NCBI GenBank assembly: GCA_023391175.1
Contig: JAEWBL010000054.1
Location: 1-7,380 of the forward strand
Length of the DNA stretch: 7,380 nt
Reading direction: 5' to 3'
Source: Pseudomonadota bacterium
GTDB lineage: Bacteria; Pseudomonadota; Alphaproteobacteria; Rhizobiales; Xanthobacteraceae
The notes under the pieces are model-generated. The model searched no databases. It was not told the origin of the DNA and saw nothing but the letters and a program-made list of their open reading frames with translations. A program made the position numbers and the translations under genes. The stretch's first letter is position 1. Each line of letters opens with the position of its first letter. Positions 1 to 5,469 of the stretch are shown here, one piece after another.

Positions 1-123
1 CAGCATGGGCGGCAGCGGCAATTGCGCGTTCCCGGCCCCGAACAGCTCGCCACGTCCGCACGCGAGGAGATCCTCATACTCGAAGCTGGTCTGCCGGTCC
101 GCCATTCTCGCCAGTGTCGCCAT
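1..123 (-). CDS. fabA: 3-hydroxydecanoyl-ACP dehydratase/isomerase FabA, N-terminal fragment
   Basis: The first 41 codons of FabA; the rest runs off the left edge. FabA is the cytosolic enzyme that dehydrates 3-hydroxydecanoyl-ACP and isomerises the trans-2 to the cis-3 product, the branch point to unsaturated fatty acids. The visible residues include [20 protein letters not shown], close to the E. coli start ([14 protein letters not shown]...QLP). The catalytic His and Asp lie outside the window. I chose the ATG at 121-123 because GAGGA precedes it by about 5 nt on the minus strand. A second in-frame ATG at 103-105, giving MADRQ, matches the usual family start but has a weaker ribosome site. 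In Rhizobiales fabA is commonly followed by fabB, which cannot be checked here. Identity is confident; the exact start is less so. Confidence 0.93.
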   Translation of the reverse strand, partial: MATLARMADRQTSFEYEDLLACGRGELFGAGNAQLPLPPML

Positions 124-209
124 TTTAGTCCTCTGCACCGCCCGCAGGGGCAGCCGAGGGTTGCTGTTGATGAGCCTCTAGGCCCGCCCCCGTCATCGGC
201 GGCGGGCAC

Positions 210-224
210 TCCCTAACATAGGGA
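210..224. promoter_or_regulatory. Perfect inverted repeat upstream of fabA (candidate operator)
   Basis: TCCCTA-ACA-TAGGGA is a perfect 6-bp inverted repeat with a 3-bp spacer. It lies 87-101 bp upstream of the chosen fabA start, in the divergent fabA/mscL region. On the minus strand it overlaps TATGTT, a possible -10, which has ATGACT 17 bp upstream. Both hexamers are weak matches to sigma70 consensus. The placement fits a repressor site over a fabA promoter, but no regulator can be named from sequence alone. Confidence 0.35.
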
Positions 225-291
225 CGGGCGCGCTCAAAGTCATGAAAGCGTCACGTGTGGCACGAGGCGCGCGATATCCGGCCGCGCCGAG

Positions 292-317
292 CGAACCGGA
301 TCGGCAGCTCGGGCGTT
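292..317 (+). promoter_or_regulatory. Candidate EcfG-type general stress promoter for mscL
   Basis: CGAAC (292-296), a 17-bp spacer and CGTT (314-317) match the alphaproteobacterial EcfG consensus GGAAC-N16/17-CGTT except for the first base. The match lies about 107 bp upstream of the mscL ATG and reads toward it. In E. coli mscL is under the stationary-phase factor RpoS, and EcfG is the alphaproteobacterial functional counterpart, so the match is biologically sensible. A short motif with one mismatch can arise by chance, and no better sigma70-type promoter was seen in the region. Confidence 0.27.
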
Positions 318-345
318 GCCCTTGGGGAGCGCGCGGGCGTTGCCC
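311..345. repeat. Two 11-bp direct repeats GGGCGTTGCCC upstream of mscL
   Basis: GGGCGTTGCCC occurs at 311-321 and again at 335-345, 24 bp apart from start to start. Each copy is also a small palindrome (GGGC-N3-GCCC). The first copy contains the CGTT of the candidate EcfG promoter. Identical copies at this spacing, about two helical turns plus 3 bp, could be a regulator site, or chance in GC-rich DNA. Confidence 0.5.
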
Positions 346-348
346 CCG

Positions 349-372
349 GCGCGATGGGATATCCTGTCGCGC
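349..372. repeat. 24-bp interrupted palindrome upstream of mscL
   Basis: GCGCGA (349-354) and TCGCGC (367-372) flank a self-complementary GGATATCC core (357-364), with a 2-bp non-symmetric TG on each side. Twenty of 24 positions are symmetric, and the inner mismatches can pair as G-U in RNA. It ends 51 nt before the mscL ATG. It may be a protein-binding site or a hairpin in the mscL leader RNA. A related string, GCGCGATATCC, occurs at 269-279. Confidence 0.5.
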
Positions 373-423
373 AGGGGCAAGGTGCCCCGGCGCCCCGGGC
401 GCGACACCGGGCAGGAGAACGCA

Positions 424-894
424 ATGCCGATTCTGAAGGAGTTCAAGGAGTTCGCGGTCCGCGGCAATGTGGTGGACCTTGCGGTCGGCGTCATCATCGG
501 TGCCGCGTTCGGCAATATCGTCACCTCGCTGGTGGGCGACGTGTTCATGCCGGTCATCGGCGCCGTCACCGGCGGGCTCGACTTCTCGAACTACTTCGTC
601 CCGCTGTCCAAGTCCGTCACCGCCGCAAACCTCGCCGACGCCAAGAAACAGGGCGCGGTATTGGCGTATGGATCATTCATCACCATCGCGATCAATTTCG
701 TGATCGTGGCCGGCGTCCTCTTCCTCGTGGTGCGCGGCATCAATGCCCTGCGCCGGGCGGAGGCCGGCAAACCGCCGGCCGCGCCGACCAAGTCCGAGGC
801 GCTGCTGATGGAGATTCGCGACATCCTCGCCTCCGAACGCCCCGCCGCCCGCCCGGCGGTGCCGCCCGCGCCCCCGACCCCGCCGACCCTGTGA
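424..894 (+). CDS. mscL: Large-conductance mechanosensitive channel MscL
   Basis: Inner-membrane homopentameric channel that opens under membrane tension and releases solutes on hypo-osmotic shock. The 156-aa product begins [20 protein letters not shown], nearly the E. coli sequence, and keeps the pore-constriction residues Leu19 and Val23. TM1 is about residues 16-45 and TM2 about 78-107. The C-terminal bundle helix ([18 protein letters not shown], 121-138) also matches E. coli. It is followed by an extra Pro/Ala-rich tail (about 140-156), which makes it some 20 residues longer than the E. coli protein. The start is fixed by this homology and by AGGAG at 413-417, 6 nt before the ATG; the open frame extends upstream but that part is not MscL. 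It converges on the hydrolase gene with a 14-nt gap. Regulation may involve the upstream EcfG-like site and palindrome. Confidence 0.97.
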   Translation: MPILKEFKEFAVRGNVVDLAVGVIIGAAFGNIVTSLVGDVFMPVIGAVTGGLDFSNYFVPLSKSVTAANLADAKKQGAVLAYGSFITIAINFVIVAGVLFLVVRGINALRRAEAGKPPAAPTKSEALLMEIRDILASERPAARPAVPPAPPTPPTL

Positions 895-908
895 AGCCGG
901 AAGGTGGC

Positions 909-1937
909 TCAGGGCTTCGCGCCCTGTGCCGCCAGTTCGTCCTGCCGCCGCAGGAAACCCCGCACCACCGCCACCGACTCGACGGGACGGTCGTTGAAGA
1001 TGCCGTGGGCGGCGCCGGGGATCACCGCGAATTCGGCGCCGCCGGGCACCTGTTCCGCGAAGGCCGCGACCGTGGAGATGCGCGTCTCGTCATACTGGCC
1101 CACGACGAACAAGGTCCGCGCCCCGTCGAGCCGCGCCAGCAGCGGCTCCCCGTCGTAATCCTTCAGCGTGCCGGTCTGGGTGAATTCGCCGGCTCCGTTC
1201 ATGGCCACATACAATTTCTCGTTGAGCTTGAGGTTCTGCGACGCCTCATAGGTCTTGCGCATGGCGGGCAACGGCTCGCGCCGGTTGAAGGCGGCATAGA
1301 AGGCGCCCGACGCCGCATCGCAGGTGGCCGGAGGCGGCGGGGCGGAGCCTTCGCACGCGTCGATCACCTTCTGCACATCCGCCGGGAGCACCGCGCGGCG
1401 GGCGGCGACGTCCGCGATCCAGCTTTTGCCGGAGATGAAGGGGCTCCCCAGCACCAGTCCCGCGAGTGTCGCGGGTTTGCGCGCCGCCCATTCGAGGGCG
1501 ATCGTCGCGCCCCAGCTGTGCCCCAGCACGTGAAAGCGTGGCAGGCCCAGAGCGGCGCCCACGGCGTCGATCTCGTCGGCGAAGCGGGCGACAGTCCAGT
1601 TGGCAGGATCGTCGGGATGGTCGGAGCGGCCGCTGTCCAGCTGGTCGTAGAGCACCACCATGCGCTCGTCCGCCAGTTCCAGCGGGTCGTGGAAGGTGGA
1701 ATGCATCCCGCCCGGCCCGCCATGCAGGAGCAGAACCGGCAGGCGGCCATCCCCACTCACCCCGTTGGTGCGCACGTAGATGCGCCCGCCCTTGACCGGA
1801 ACCATCAACTCCCGGTCTGCCGGGGGGAACACGGCCGGACGGGCCAGCGCAGGACGGAAGGGCGGGACCAGCGCCCCCGCGCCCAAGAGAGTCCCGCCAA
1901 GGAACGAGAGGAAGGCGCGTCGATCCAGCCCGGCCAT
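909..1937 (-). CDS. Tat-exported alpha/beta hydrolase, proline iminopeptidase-like family
   Basis: A 342-aa serine hydrolase likely to act in the periplasm. The N-terminus has a twin-arginine signal (DRRAFLSF, Arg6-Arg7), a hydrophobic stretch to about residue 24, and a plausible cleavage after Ala-Leu-Ala at 30-32. The mature part has the alpha/beta fold landmarks: oxyanion motif HGGPGG (72-77), YDQLDSGRSD (97-106), nucleophile elbow GHSWGA (139-144, Ser141), acid GQYDE (Asp283) and GAAHGIF (His311). HGGPGG together with the DQ-x-DSGRSD box is typical of proline iminopeptidases and L-amino-acid amide hydrolases; substrate cannot be decided here. The ATG at 1937 is preceded by AGGG at 4 nt spacing and places the Tat signal at the very start. 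It lies 83 nt downstream of pyrD on the same strand, behind a strong hairpin, so it is probably transcribed separately. Confidence 0.88.
   Translation of the reverse strand: MAGLDRRAFLSFLGGTLLGAGALVPPFRPALARPAVFPPADRELMVPVKGGRIYVRTNGVSGDGRLPVLLLHGGPGGMHSTFHDPLELADERMVVLYDQLDSGRSDHPDDPANWTVARFADEIDAVGAALGLPRFHVLGHSWGATIALEWAARKPATLAGLVLGSPFISGKSWIADVAARRAVLPADVQKVIDACEGSAPPPPATCDAASGAFYAAFNRREPLPAMRKTYEASQNLKLNEKLYVAMNGAGEFTQTGTLKDYDGEPLLARLDGARTLFVVGQYDETRISTVAAFAEQVPGGAEFAVIPGAAHGIFNDRPVESVAVVRGFLRRQDELAAQGAKP
910..926. terminator. Candidate hairpin terminator between convergent mscL and hydrolase genes
   Basis: CAGGGC (910-915), loop TTCGC, GCCCTG (921-926) form a perfect 6-bp stem. It starts 15 nt after the mscL stop and includes the last codons and most of the stop codon of the convergent hydrolase gene. 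It could terminate mscL transcripts. There is no T tract on either side, so intrinsic termination is not proven. Confidence 0.33.
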
Positions 1938-1996
1938 GATGCCCTACCGTCAGGAGGAAGGAGCATCACGGGTAACAGAGTAGCCGTCGCGGTCAA

Positions 1997-2015
1997 GGGC
2001 GGCGTGCTGCCGCCC
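1997..2015 (-). terminator. Hairpin after pyrD (candidate terminator)
   Basis: On the minus strand GGGCGGC-AGCAC-GCCGCCC forms a perfect 7-bp GC-only stem with a 5-nt loop, starting 5 nt after the pyrD stop codon. Only two T residues follow it. Its position suits the end of the pyrE-pyrD transcript; without a U tract, termination may be partial or Rho-assisted. Confidence 0.5.
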
Positions 2016-2020
2016 AACGG

Positions 2021-3091
2021 TCAGCGGAAATCGGCGCCCACCGCGTCCGCCACATGGGCGAAGCCGGCGGCCTTGAGGCGGGCGGGGAGGTCGGGCTTGA
2101 TGCGGCCGACGAGGCCGGGGCCGTGGAACACCAGCGCCGAATAGAGCTGCACGAGGCTCGCCCCGGCCCGGATCTTGGCATAGGCGTCGGCGCCCGAGCT
2201 GATCCCGCCGGAGCCGACCAGAGGCAGGCGGCCCCCCACGAGGCGATAGAGCGCGCCCAGCCGTTCGGTGGAGAGCGTCATCAGCGGCTTGCCGGAGAGG
2301 CCGCCGGCCTCACCCTTGTGCGCGCTGTGCAGGCTCGGCGGGCGCGACAAGGTGGTGTTGCCCATGATGATGCCGTCGATCCCGGTCTCCAGCGCCACCT
2401 CGGCGACGTCGGCGAGGCCGGCGTCGTCGAGGTCGGGCGCCACTTTCACCAGCAGCGGCGGACGTTCCGCTAGGTCAGGGACCGAGGCGTTGCGCACGTC
2501 GACGAGATGGGCGAGCAGCGCCTCCATCTCCGCCCGGGCCTGCAGGGCGCGCAGGCCCGGCGTGTTGGGGGAGGAGATGTTGCAGACGATATAATCGGCG
2601 AGCCGGCAGGTGGCGGAAACGCCGGCGGCGTAATCCTCCAGGGTGTCCTCGCTCTCCTTGTTCTTCCCCACGTTGGCGCCGAGGATGCCCTTGCCGCCCG
2701 CCGCCCGGCGCTTGGCCAGCCGGTAGACGAAGGGGGCGAGGCCCTCGCTGTTGAAGCCGAAGCGGTTGATCACCGCCTCGTCCTCCTCCAGCCGGAACAG
2801 GCGCGGCTGCGGATTGCCGGGCTGCGGGCGGGGCGTCACCGTGCCCATCTCGGCAAAGCCGAAGCCCATCTTCAGCAGGCCGTCGGCAACCTCGCAGTGC
2901 TTGTCGAAGCCGGCGGCGAGGCCCACGGGATTGGGGAAGTCGAGACCCCACACGCGGGTGGCGAGCACCGGGTCGTCATGGCCGGAGAGGTCCGGCATGA
3001 GACCCCGCGCCATGGCGCGGACGGCATAGCCGTGCGCCCGCTCAGGGGTCACCAGCCCGAGGAAGGGCCGAACAAGGGCGTAGAGATCCAT
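2021..3091 (-). CDS. pyrD: Dihydroorotate dehydrogenase (quinone), class 2
   Basis: FMN enzyme at the inner face of the cytoplasmic membrane that oxidises dihydroorotate to orotate and passes electrons to quinone; fourth step of UMP synthesis. The 356-aa product has the class 2 layout: an N-terminal helical, membrane-associating extension (about 1-40, with VTPERAHGYAVRA), then the barrel with NPVGLAAGFDK (54-64), MGTVTPRPQPGNPQPRLFRL (82-101), INRFGFNSEG (108-117) and NISSPNTPGLR (171-181). Ser174 is the expected catalytic base, as Ser175 in E. coli. LVKVAPD (214-220), MGNTT (243-247) and the phosphate-binding LVGSGGISSG (291-300) complete the site. The ATG at 3091 is 8 nt after the pyrE stop and no strong ribosome site is visible, so translation is probably coupled to pyrE. 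No key residue is missing. Confidence 0.97.
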   Translation of the reverse strand: MDLYALVRPFLGLVTPERAHGYAVRAMARGLMPDLSGHDDPVLATRVWGLDFPNPVGLAAGFDKHCEVADGLLKMGFGFAEMGTVTPRPQPGNPQPRLFRLEEDEAVINRFGFNSEGLAPFVYRLAKRRAAGGKGILGANVGKNKESEDTLEDYAAGVSATCRLADYIVCNISSPNTPGLRALQARAEMEALLAHLVDVRNASVPDLAERPPLLVKVAPDLDDAGLADVAEVALETGIDGIIMGNTTLSRPPSLHSAHKGEAGGLSGKPLMTLSTERLGALYRLVGGRLPLVGSGGISSGADAYAKIRAGASLVQLYSALVFHGPGLVGRIKPDLPARLKAAGFAHVADAVGADFR

Positions 3092-3099
3092 TTAGGGCG

Positions 3100-3798
3100 T
3101 CACTCGCCGGTGGTGGCGGTGCCGCCGTGGGCCTTGGACCAGGCGTGCGGCTCGTGCAGGAACGATTCGATCTCGGCGACCTGCGCGGATTCGAAGCGGT
3201 TCATCTTCTTCACCTGCGCCAGCACGTCCCACCAGGTGGCGAGGCGGTGCAGGCTGAGGCCGGCGCCGTCCAGAATGCCCGCGGCCTCGGAGAAGATGTC
3301 GTAATAGAAGAACACGAAGCAGTGCTGGCACTCCGCCCCGGCATCCCGCAAGGCATTGACGAAATTGACCTTGCTCTTGCCGTCGGTGGTCAGGTCCTCG
3401 ACGAGGAGCACCCGCTCGCCGGGGGCGAGGTGGCCCTCGATCTGGGCATTGCGGCCGAAACCCTTGGGCTTCTTGCGCACATACTGCATGGGCAGCATCA
3501 TCCGGTCCGCGACCCAGGCGGCAAAGGGAATGCCCGCCGTCTCGCCGCCCGCCACCGTGTCGAACTGCTCGTAGCCGATGTCGCGGTAGATGGTGGAGAT
3601 GCCGAAATCCACCAGCGTCTGGCGCACGCGCGGGAAGGAGATGAGGCGGCGGCAGTCGATATAGACCGGGCTCGCCCAGCCCGAGGTGAAGATGAAGGGC
3701 TCGCCGGAGGAAAAGCGCACCGCCTCGACCTCGAGCAGCATCCGCGCCGTCTGCTCGGCGATGGTAGCCTTGTCCGGGAAAGCAGTGACATTCGCCAT
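3100..3798 (-). CDS. pyrE: Orotate phosphoribosyltransferase
   Basis: Cytosolic enzyme joining orotate and PRPP to give orotidine 5'-phosphate, directly after the PyrD step. The 232-aa product starts [10 protein letters not shown]. It shows the substrate region [20 protein letters not shown] (29-48), [11 protein letters not shown] (83-93), the flexible catalytic loop [10 protein letters not shown] (106-115) with Lys109, Lys110 and Lys112, and the PRPP-binding signature [13 protein letters not shown] (130-142). It is longer than the 213-aa E. coli enzyme and has a C-terminal extension, as I recall for Rhizobiales PyrE. The start at 3798 has GAAGG about 8 nt upstream. The same frame stays open far upstream across the neighbouring isomerase gene, but that part has no PyrE similarity. 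It is first in the operon with pyrD. Confidence 0.96.
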   Translation of the reverse strand: MANVTAFPDKATIAEQTARMLLEVEAVRFSSGEPFIFTSGWASPVYIDCRRLISFPRVRQTLVDFGISTIYRDIGYEQFDTVAGGETAGIPFAAWVADRMMLPMQYVRKKPKGFGRNAQIEGHLAPGERVLLVEDLTTDGKSKVNFVNALRDAGAECQHCFVFFYYDIFSEAAGILDGAGLSLHRLATWWDVLAQVKKMNRFESAQVAEIESFLHEPHAWSKAHGGTATTGE

Positions 3799-3841
3799 GG
3801 GGAAAGCCTTCGTCGCGGTTTCGTCGCTGGTGTGTGACGCG

Positions 3842-3870
3842 CATATATCAGAGCCGGGCGGCATTGCCAC
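3842..3870 (-). promoter_or_regulatory. Candidate sigma70 promoter of pyrE-pyrD
   Basis: On the minus strand GTGGCA (3870-3865) and TATATG (3847-3842) are separated by 17 bp, each matching 4 of 6 consensus bases. A start near 3835 would give a leader of roughly 35-40 nt before the pyrE ATG. This is the only AT-rich patch in the 110-bp gap. The leader looks too short for an attenuator, and I saw none. Confidence 0.42.
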
Positions 3871-3871
3871 A

Positions 3872-3903
3872 CCTGCGACCGCAGGGCGCCCCCGCGCCGG
3901 GGG
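3872..3903 (-). terminator. Tandem GC-rich inverted repeats between the isomerase gene and pyrE
   Basis: On the minus strand, starting 5 nt after the isomerase stop, come CCCCC-GGCGC-GGGGG (3903-3889) and then CCTGCG-GT-CGCAGG (3885-3872). As RNA these form two adjacent hairpins, which fits a terminator for the upstream gene, though no T tract follows. The second ends just upstream of the candidate pyrE -35, so as DNA it could instead be an operator. Confidence 0.42.
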
Positions 3904-3908
3904 AAGTC

Positions 3909-4523
3909 TTACGCCCGTCGGGCGAGCTTTCGCGCGTGCTCCAGCGCCATCTCCAGCCGGTCGTTGCCCCAGAACAGCTCGCCATCTGCGGTGAAGAAGG
4001 TGGGCGCGCCGAACACGCCGCGCGCCTGCGCCTCCTCGGTCTGCGCGCGCAGGCGCGCCTTGTTCACCTCGGATTCGGCGTCGGCGATCTCCTCGTCCCA
4101 GAAATGCCCCAGACCGGCGAGCACCTGCCGGACGGTCTCCCGGTCCGAAATGTCGCGGCCCTGCGCGAATTCGGCGGAGAACAGGGCGCGGGTGAAGGAC
4201 GGCCGGCAGGCATCGTTGAGGTGCATGGCCACCCGCGCCGCCAGAAGGCCGTTGGCCGGAAAGGTCGCCGGCTTGGTGATGGGCGGCAGGCGCTGGGCGC
4301 TCGCGAGGCGGTCGAGATCCCGCCACATATGCGCGCCCTTCAGGGGATAGACGTTGAAGGGTGAGCTTGTGTAGCCCTGCGCGGCGAAAATGGGGCCGAG
4401 CAGGAACGGCTTCCAGTTCACCCGCACATCCGCCAGCTCGGCCAGAGCGGCGATGCGGCAGGCGGCGAGGTAGGAATAAGGCGAGGCGAACTCGTAATAG
4501 AAATCGAGGGTGCCGCTGGCCAT
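3909..4523 (-). CDS. 2-hydroxychromene-2-carboxylate isomerase-like protein (DsbA fold, kappa GST family)
   Basis: A 204-aa thioredoxin/DsbA-fold protein without a signal peptide, so probably cytosolic and glutathione-dependent. It starts with the family hallmark [15 protein letters not shown] (6-20), where Ser14 is the expected glutathione-activating residue. It continues with [12 protein letters not shown] (35-46), the cis-proline stretch GVFGAPTFF (169-177, Pro174) and FWGNDRL (184-190), all typical of NahD-type isomerases. NahD converts 2-hydroxychromene-2-carboxylate during naphthalene breakdown, but no aromatic catabolism gene lies nearby, so the true substrate is unknown. The ATG at 4523 is chosen because GGAGG lies 5 nt upstream and the family motif begins at once; an ATG at 4583 is open but adds a non-homologous leader. 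It is divergent from the PAP2 gene. Confidence 0.87.
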   Translation of the reverse strand: MASGTLDFYYEFASPYSYLAACRIAALAELADVRVNWKPFLLGPIFAAQGYTSSPFNVYPLKGAHMWRDLDRLASAQRLPPITKPATFPANGLLAARVAMHLNDACRPSFTRALFSAEFAQGRDISDRETVRQVLAGLGHFWDEEIADAESEVNKARLRAQTEEAQARGVFGAPTFFTADGELFWGNDRLEMALEHARKLARRA

Positions 4524-4561
4524 GGGCTCCTCCGGCCTGTACATCGCGGCGGAAGAGTGCG

Positions 4562-4577
4562 GCGGGGCAAGCCCCGC
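4562..4577. repeat. 16-bp inverted repeat in the isomerase/PAP2 divergent region
   Basis: GCGGGGC-AA-GCCCCGC is a perfect 7-bp inverted repeat with a 2-bp spacer, 39-54 bp upstream of the isomerase start and 57-72 bp upstream of the PAP2 start. As DNA it could be an operator. As RNA the minus-strand version would form a GC-rich leader hairpin ahead of the isomerase gene. Confidence 0.5.
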
Positions 4578-4587
4578 GTGCAAGGGT

Positions 4588-4609
4588 CTGGATCAACAGG
4601 CTGGATCAA
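4588..4609. repeat. Tandem CTGGATCAA direct repeats between divergent genes
   Basis: CTGGATCAA occurs at 4588-4596 and 4601-4609, 13 bp apart from start to start. The core GGATC recurs a third time at 4614-4618. The repeats sit between the divergent isomerase and PAP2 genes. On the minus strand each copy reads TTGATCCAG, so TTGATC could serve as a -35, but no convincing -10 follows. This fits a shared regulator site; chance is possible. Confidence 0.45.
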
Positions 4610-4633
4610 TCCCGGATCGGAGCAGGCGACGCG

Positions 4634-5383
4634 GTGAAGTGGGTGCTGTTCTTCGCGCTGGTGATCGGGGCCGCGGTGGCGATCCTGTTCACCGTTTTCC
4701 CCGAGTGGGACATGGCCATCTCCAGCCTGTTCTGGAACGCCACGCGCCGCAATTTCGGCGTCGCTGGCCTCGGCTGGGCGGCCAACATCCGCACCCTCGC
4801 CAACTGGCTGCCGTGGGTCTTCGCCGGGCCGGCCTTCGCCGCCATCCTCCTCAAGTTCATTTTTCCCCGGGGTAAAATGTTCATGCCGTCGCGGGCGGCG
4901 GTGCTGCTCGCCGTCACCATGGCGCTGGGGCCGGGGCTCCTGGTCAACGGCATCCTGAAGGAGCATTGGGGCCGGCCGCGCCCGGTGCATGTGGACACCT
5001 TCGGCGGCAAGGACACCTTCCGCCCCTGGTACGCCACCGACGGCACCTGCCCCACCAATTGCTCCTTCGTCTCCGGCGAAGGCTCGCTGGGCTTCTGGCT
5101 GGTGGCGCCAGCGAGCCTCGTGCCCGGCCCGGCCGGGGCGGCGGCGATGGTCGCGGCGGTCTCGTTCGGCGCGCTGGCGGGGGGCCTGCGCATCGCCTTC
5201 GGCGGGCATTTCTTCACCGATGTGGTGTTTTCCGGCGTGCTGGTCATCCTGCTGACCGTCCTGACGCGGCTCTGGCTCTATGACCGGCCGCGCAGCCCGA
5301 GCGATGCCTCCCTCGAAGACGCCATCGGCAACGCCGGCCTCGCCTTCCAGGCGGGCCTGCGCCGGCTTCTCGGCCGGGCCTGA
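4634..5383 (+). CDS. PAP2-family membrane phosphatase with atypical motif 2
   Basis: A 249-aa integral membrane protein of the PAP2 (phosphatidic acid phosphatase type 2) superfamily. Likely substrates are lipid phosphates, undecaprenyl diphosphate or lipid A; which one cannot be told. Membrane segments lie at about 2-22, 55-77, 86-106, 153-182 and 195-212. The tripartite active site is present but modified. Motif 1 is KEHWGRPRP (Lys109-x6-Arg116-Pro117). Motif 2 reads SFVSGEG (144-150), with Glu149 where PSGH has His. Motif 3 is GLRIAFGGHFFTD (Arg185, His191, Asp195) with Leu replacing the Ser before Arg. Paired Cys139 and Cys143 just before motif 2 may form a periplasmic disulfide. No ATG precedes TM1, so I chose the GTG at 4634, with AGG 7 nt upstream (4624-4626). 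An in-frame GTG at 4643 is the alternative. Confidence 0.85.
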   Translation: MKWVLFFALVIGAAVAILFTVFPEWDMAISSLFWNATRRNFGVAGLGWAANIRTLANWLPWVFAGPAFAAILLKFIFPRGKMFMPSRAAVLLAVTMALGPGLLVNGILKEHWGRPRPVHVDTFGGKDTFRPWYATDGTCPTNCSFVSGEGSLGFWLVAPASLVPGPAGAAAMVAAVSFGALAGGLRIAFGGHFFTDVVFSGVLVILLTVLTRLWLYDRPRSPSDASLEDAIGNAGLAFQAGLRRLLGRA

Positions 5384-5406
5384 CCGCGCTCCTTGACCGA
5401 GACGGC

Positions 5407-5434
5407 TTGCCAGAGCGCCGCGCGCGCCTATAGT
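5407..5434 (+). promoter_or_regulatory. Sigma70-type promoter of argG
   Basis: TTGCCA (5407-5412), a 16-bp spacer and TATAGT (5429-5434) each match 5 of 6 consensus bases. A start near 5441 would give an argG leader of about 29 nt. No ARG box or attenuator is evident. This is the best promoter match in the window. Confidence 0.65.
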
Positions 5435-5469
5435 CCGCGCCGATTTTCCCCGAACATCCGAGAGACGTG

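Noticed and set aside
22..216. 64-aa plus-strand frame at the left edge.
   Set aside because: It is antisense to the clear fabA N-terminus and has no supporting motif.
242..436. Possible 64-aa small protein in the fabA/mscL gap.
   Set aside because: No ribosome-binding site before its ATG, Arg/Gly-rich shadow content, and it runs into the mscL start.
1968..1996. TTGACC on the minus strand as a -35 for the hydrolase gene.
   Set aside because: No acceptable -10 lies at 15-18 bp spacing (best TACCCG at 16 bp), so no promoter is called.
255..2144. Long open frame (629 codons) on the plus strand across mscL and the antisense of the hydrolase gene.
   Set aside because: It overlaps two well-supported genes in other frames and has low-complexity Arg/Gly/Ala content with no recognisable domain. 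Long spurious frames are common at this GC content.
2507..3304. 265-codon plus-strand frame opposite pyrD and pyrE.
   Set aside because: Antisense to two confirmed genes, no motifs, composition typical of a shadow frame.
3100..4596. A 498-codon continuous minus-strand frame that looks like an N-terminal fusion to PyrE.
   Set aside because: Only codons from 3798 onward resemble PyrE. The upstream part overlaps the isomerase gene in another frame and is Arg/Pro-rich noise, and a proper start with a ribosome site exists at 3798.
4418..5209. 263-codon minus-strand frame opposite the PAP2 gene.
   Set aside because: No recognisable fold, overlaps the isomerase start and the PAP2 gene, and consists mainly of Arg/Gly/Ala/Glu.
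5390..5395. TTGACC upstream of argG as an alternative -35.
   Set aside because: The sequence 17 bp downstream (CGCCGC) is not a -10; the TTGCCA/TATAGT pair farther on is far better.
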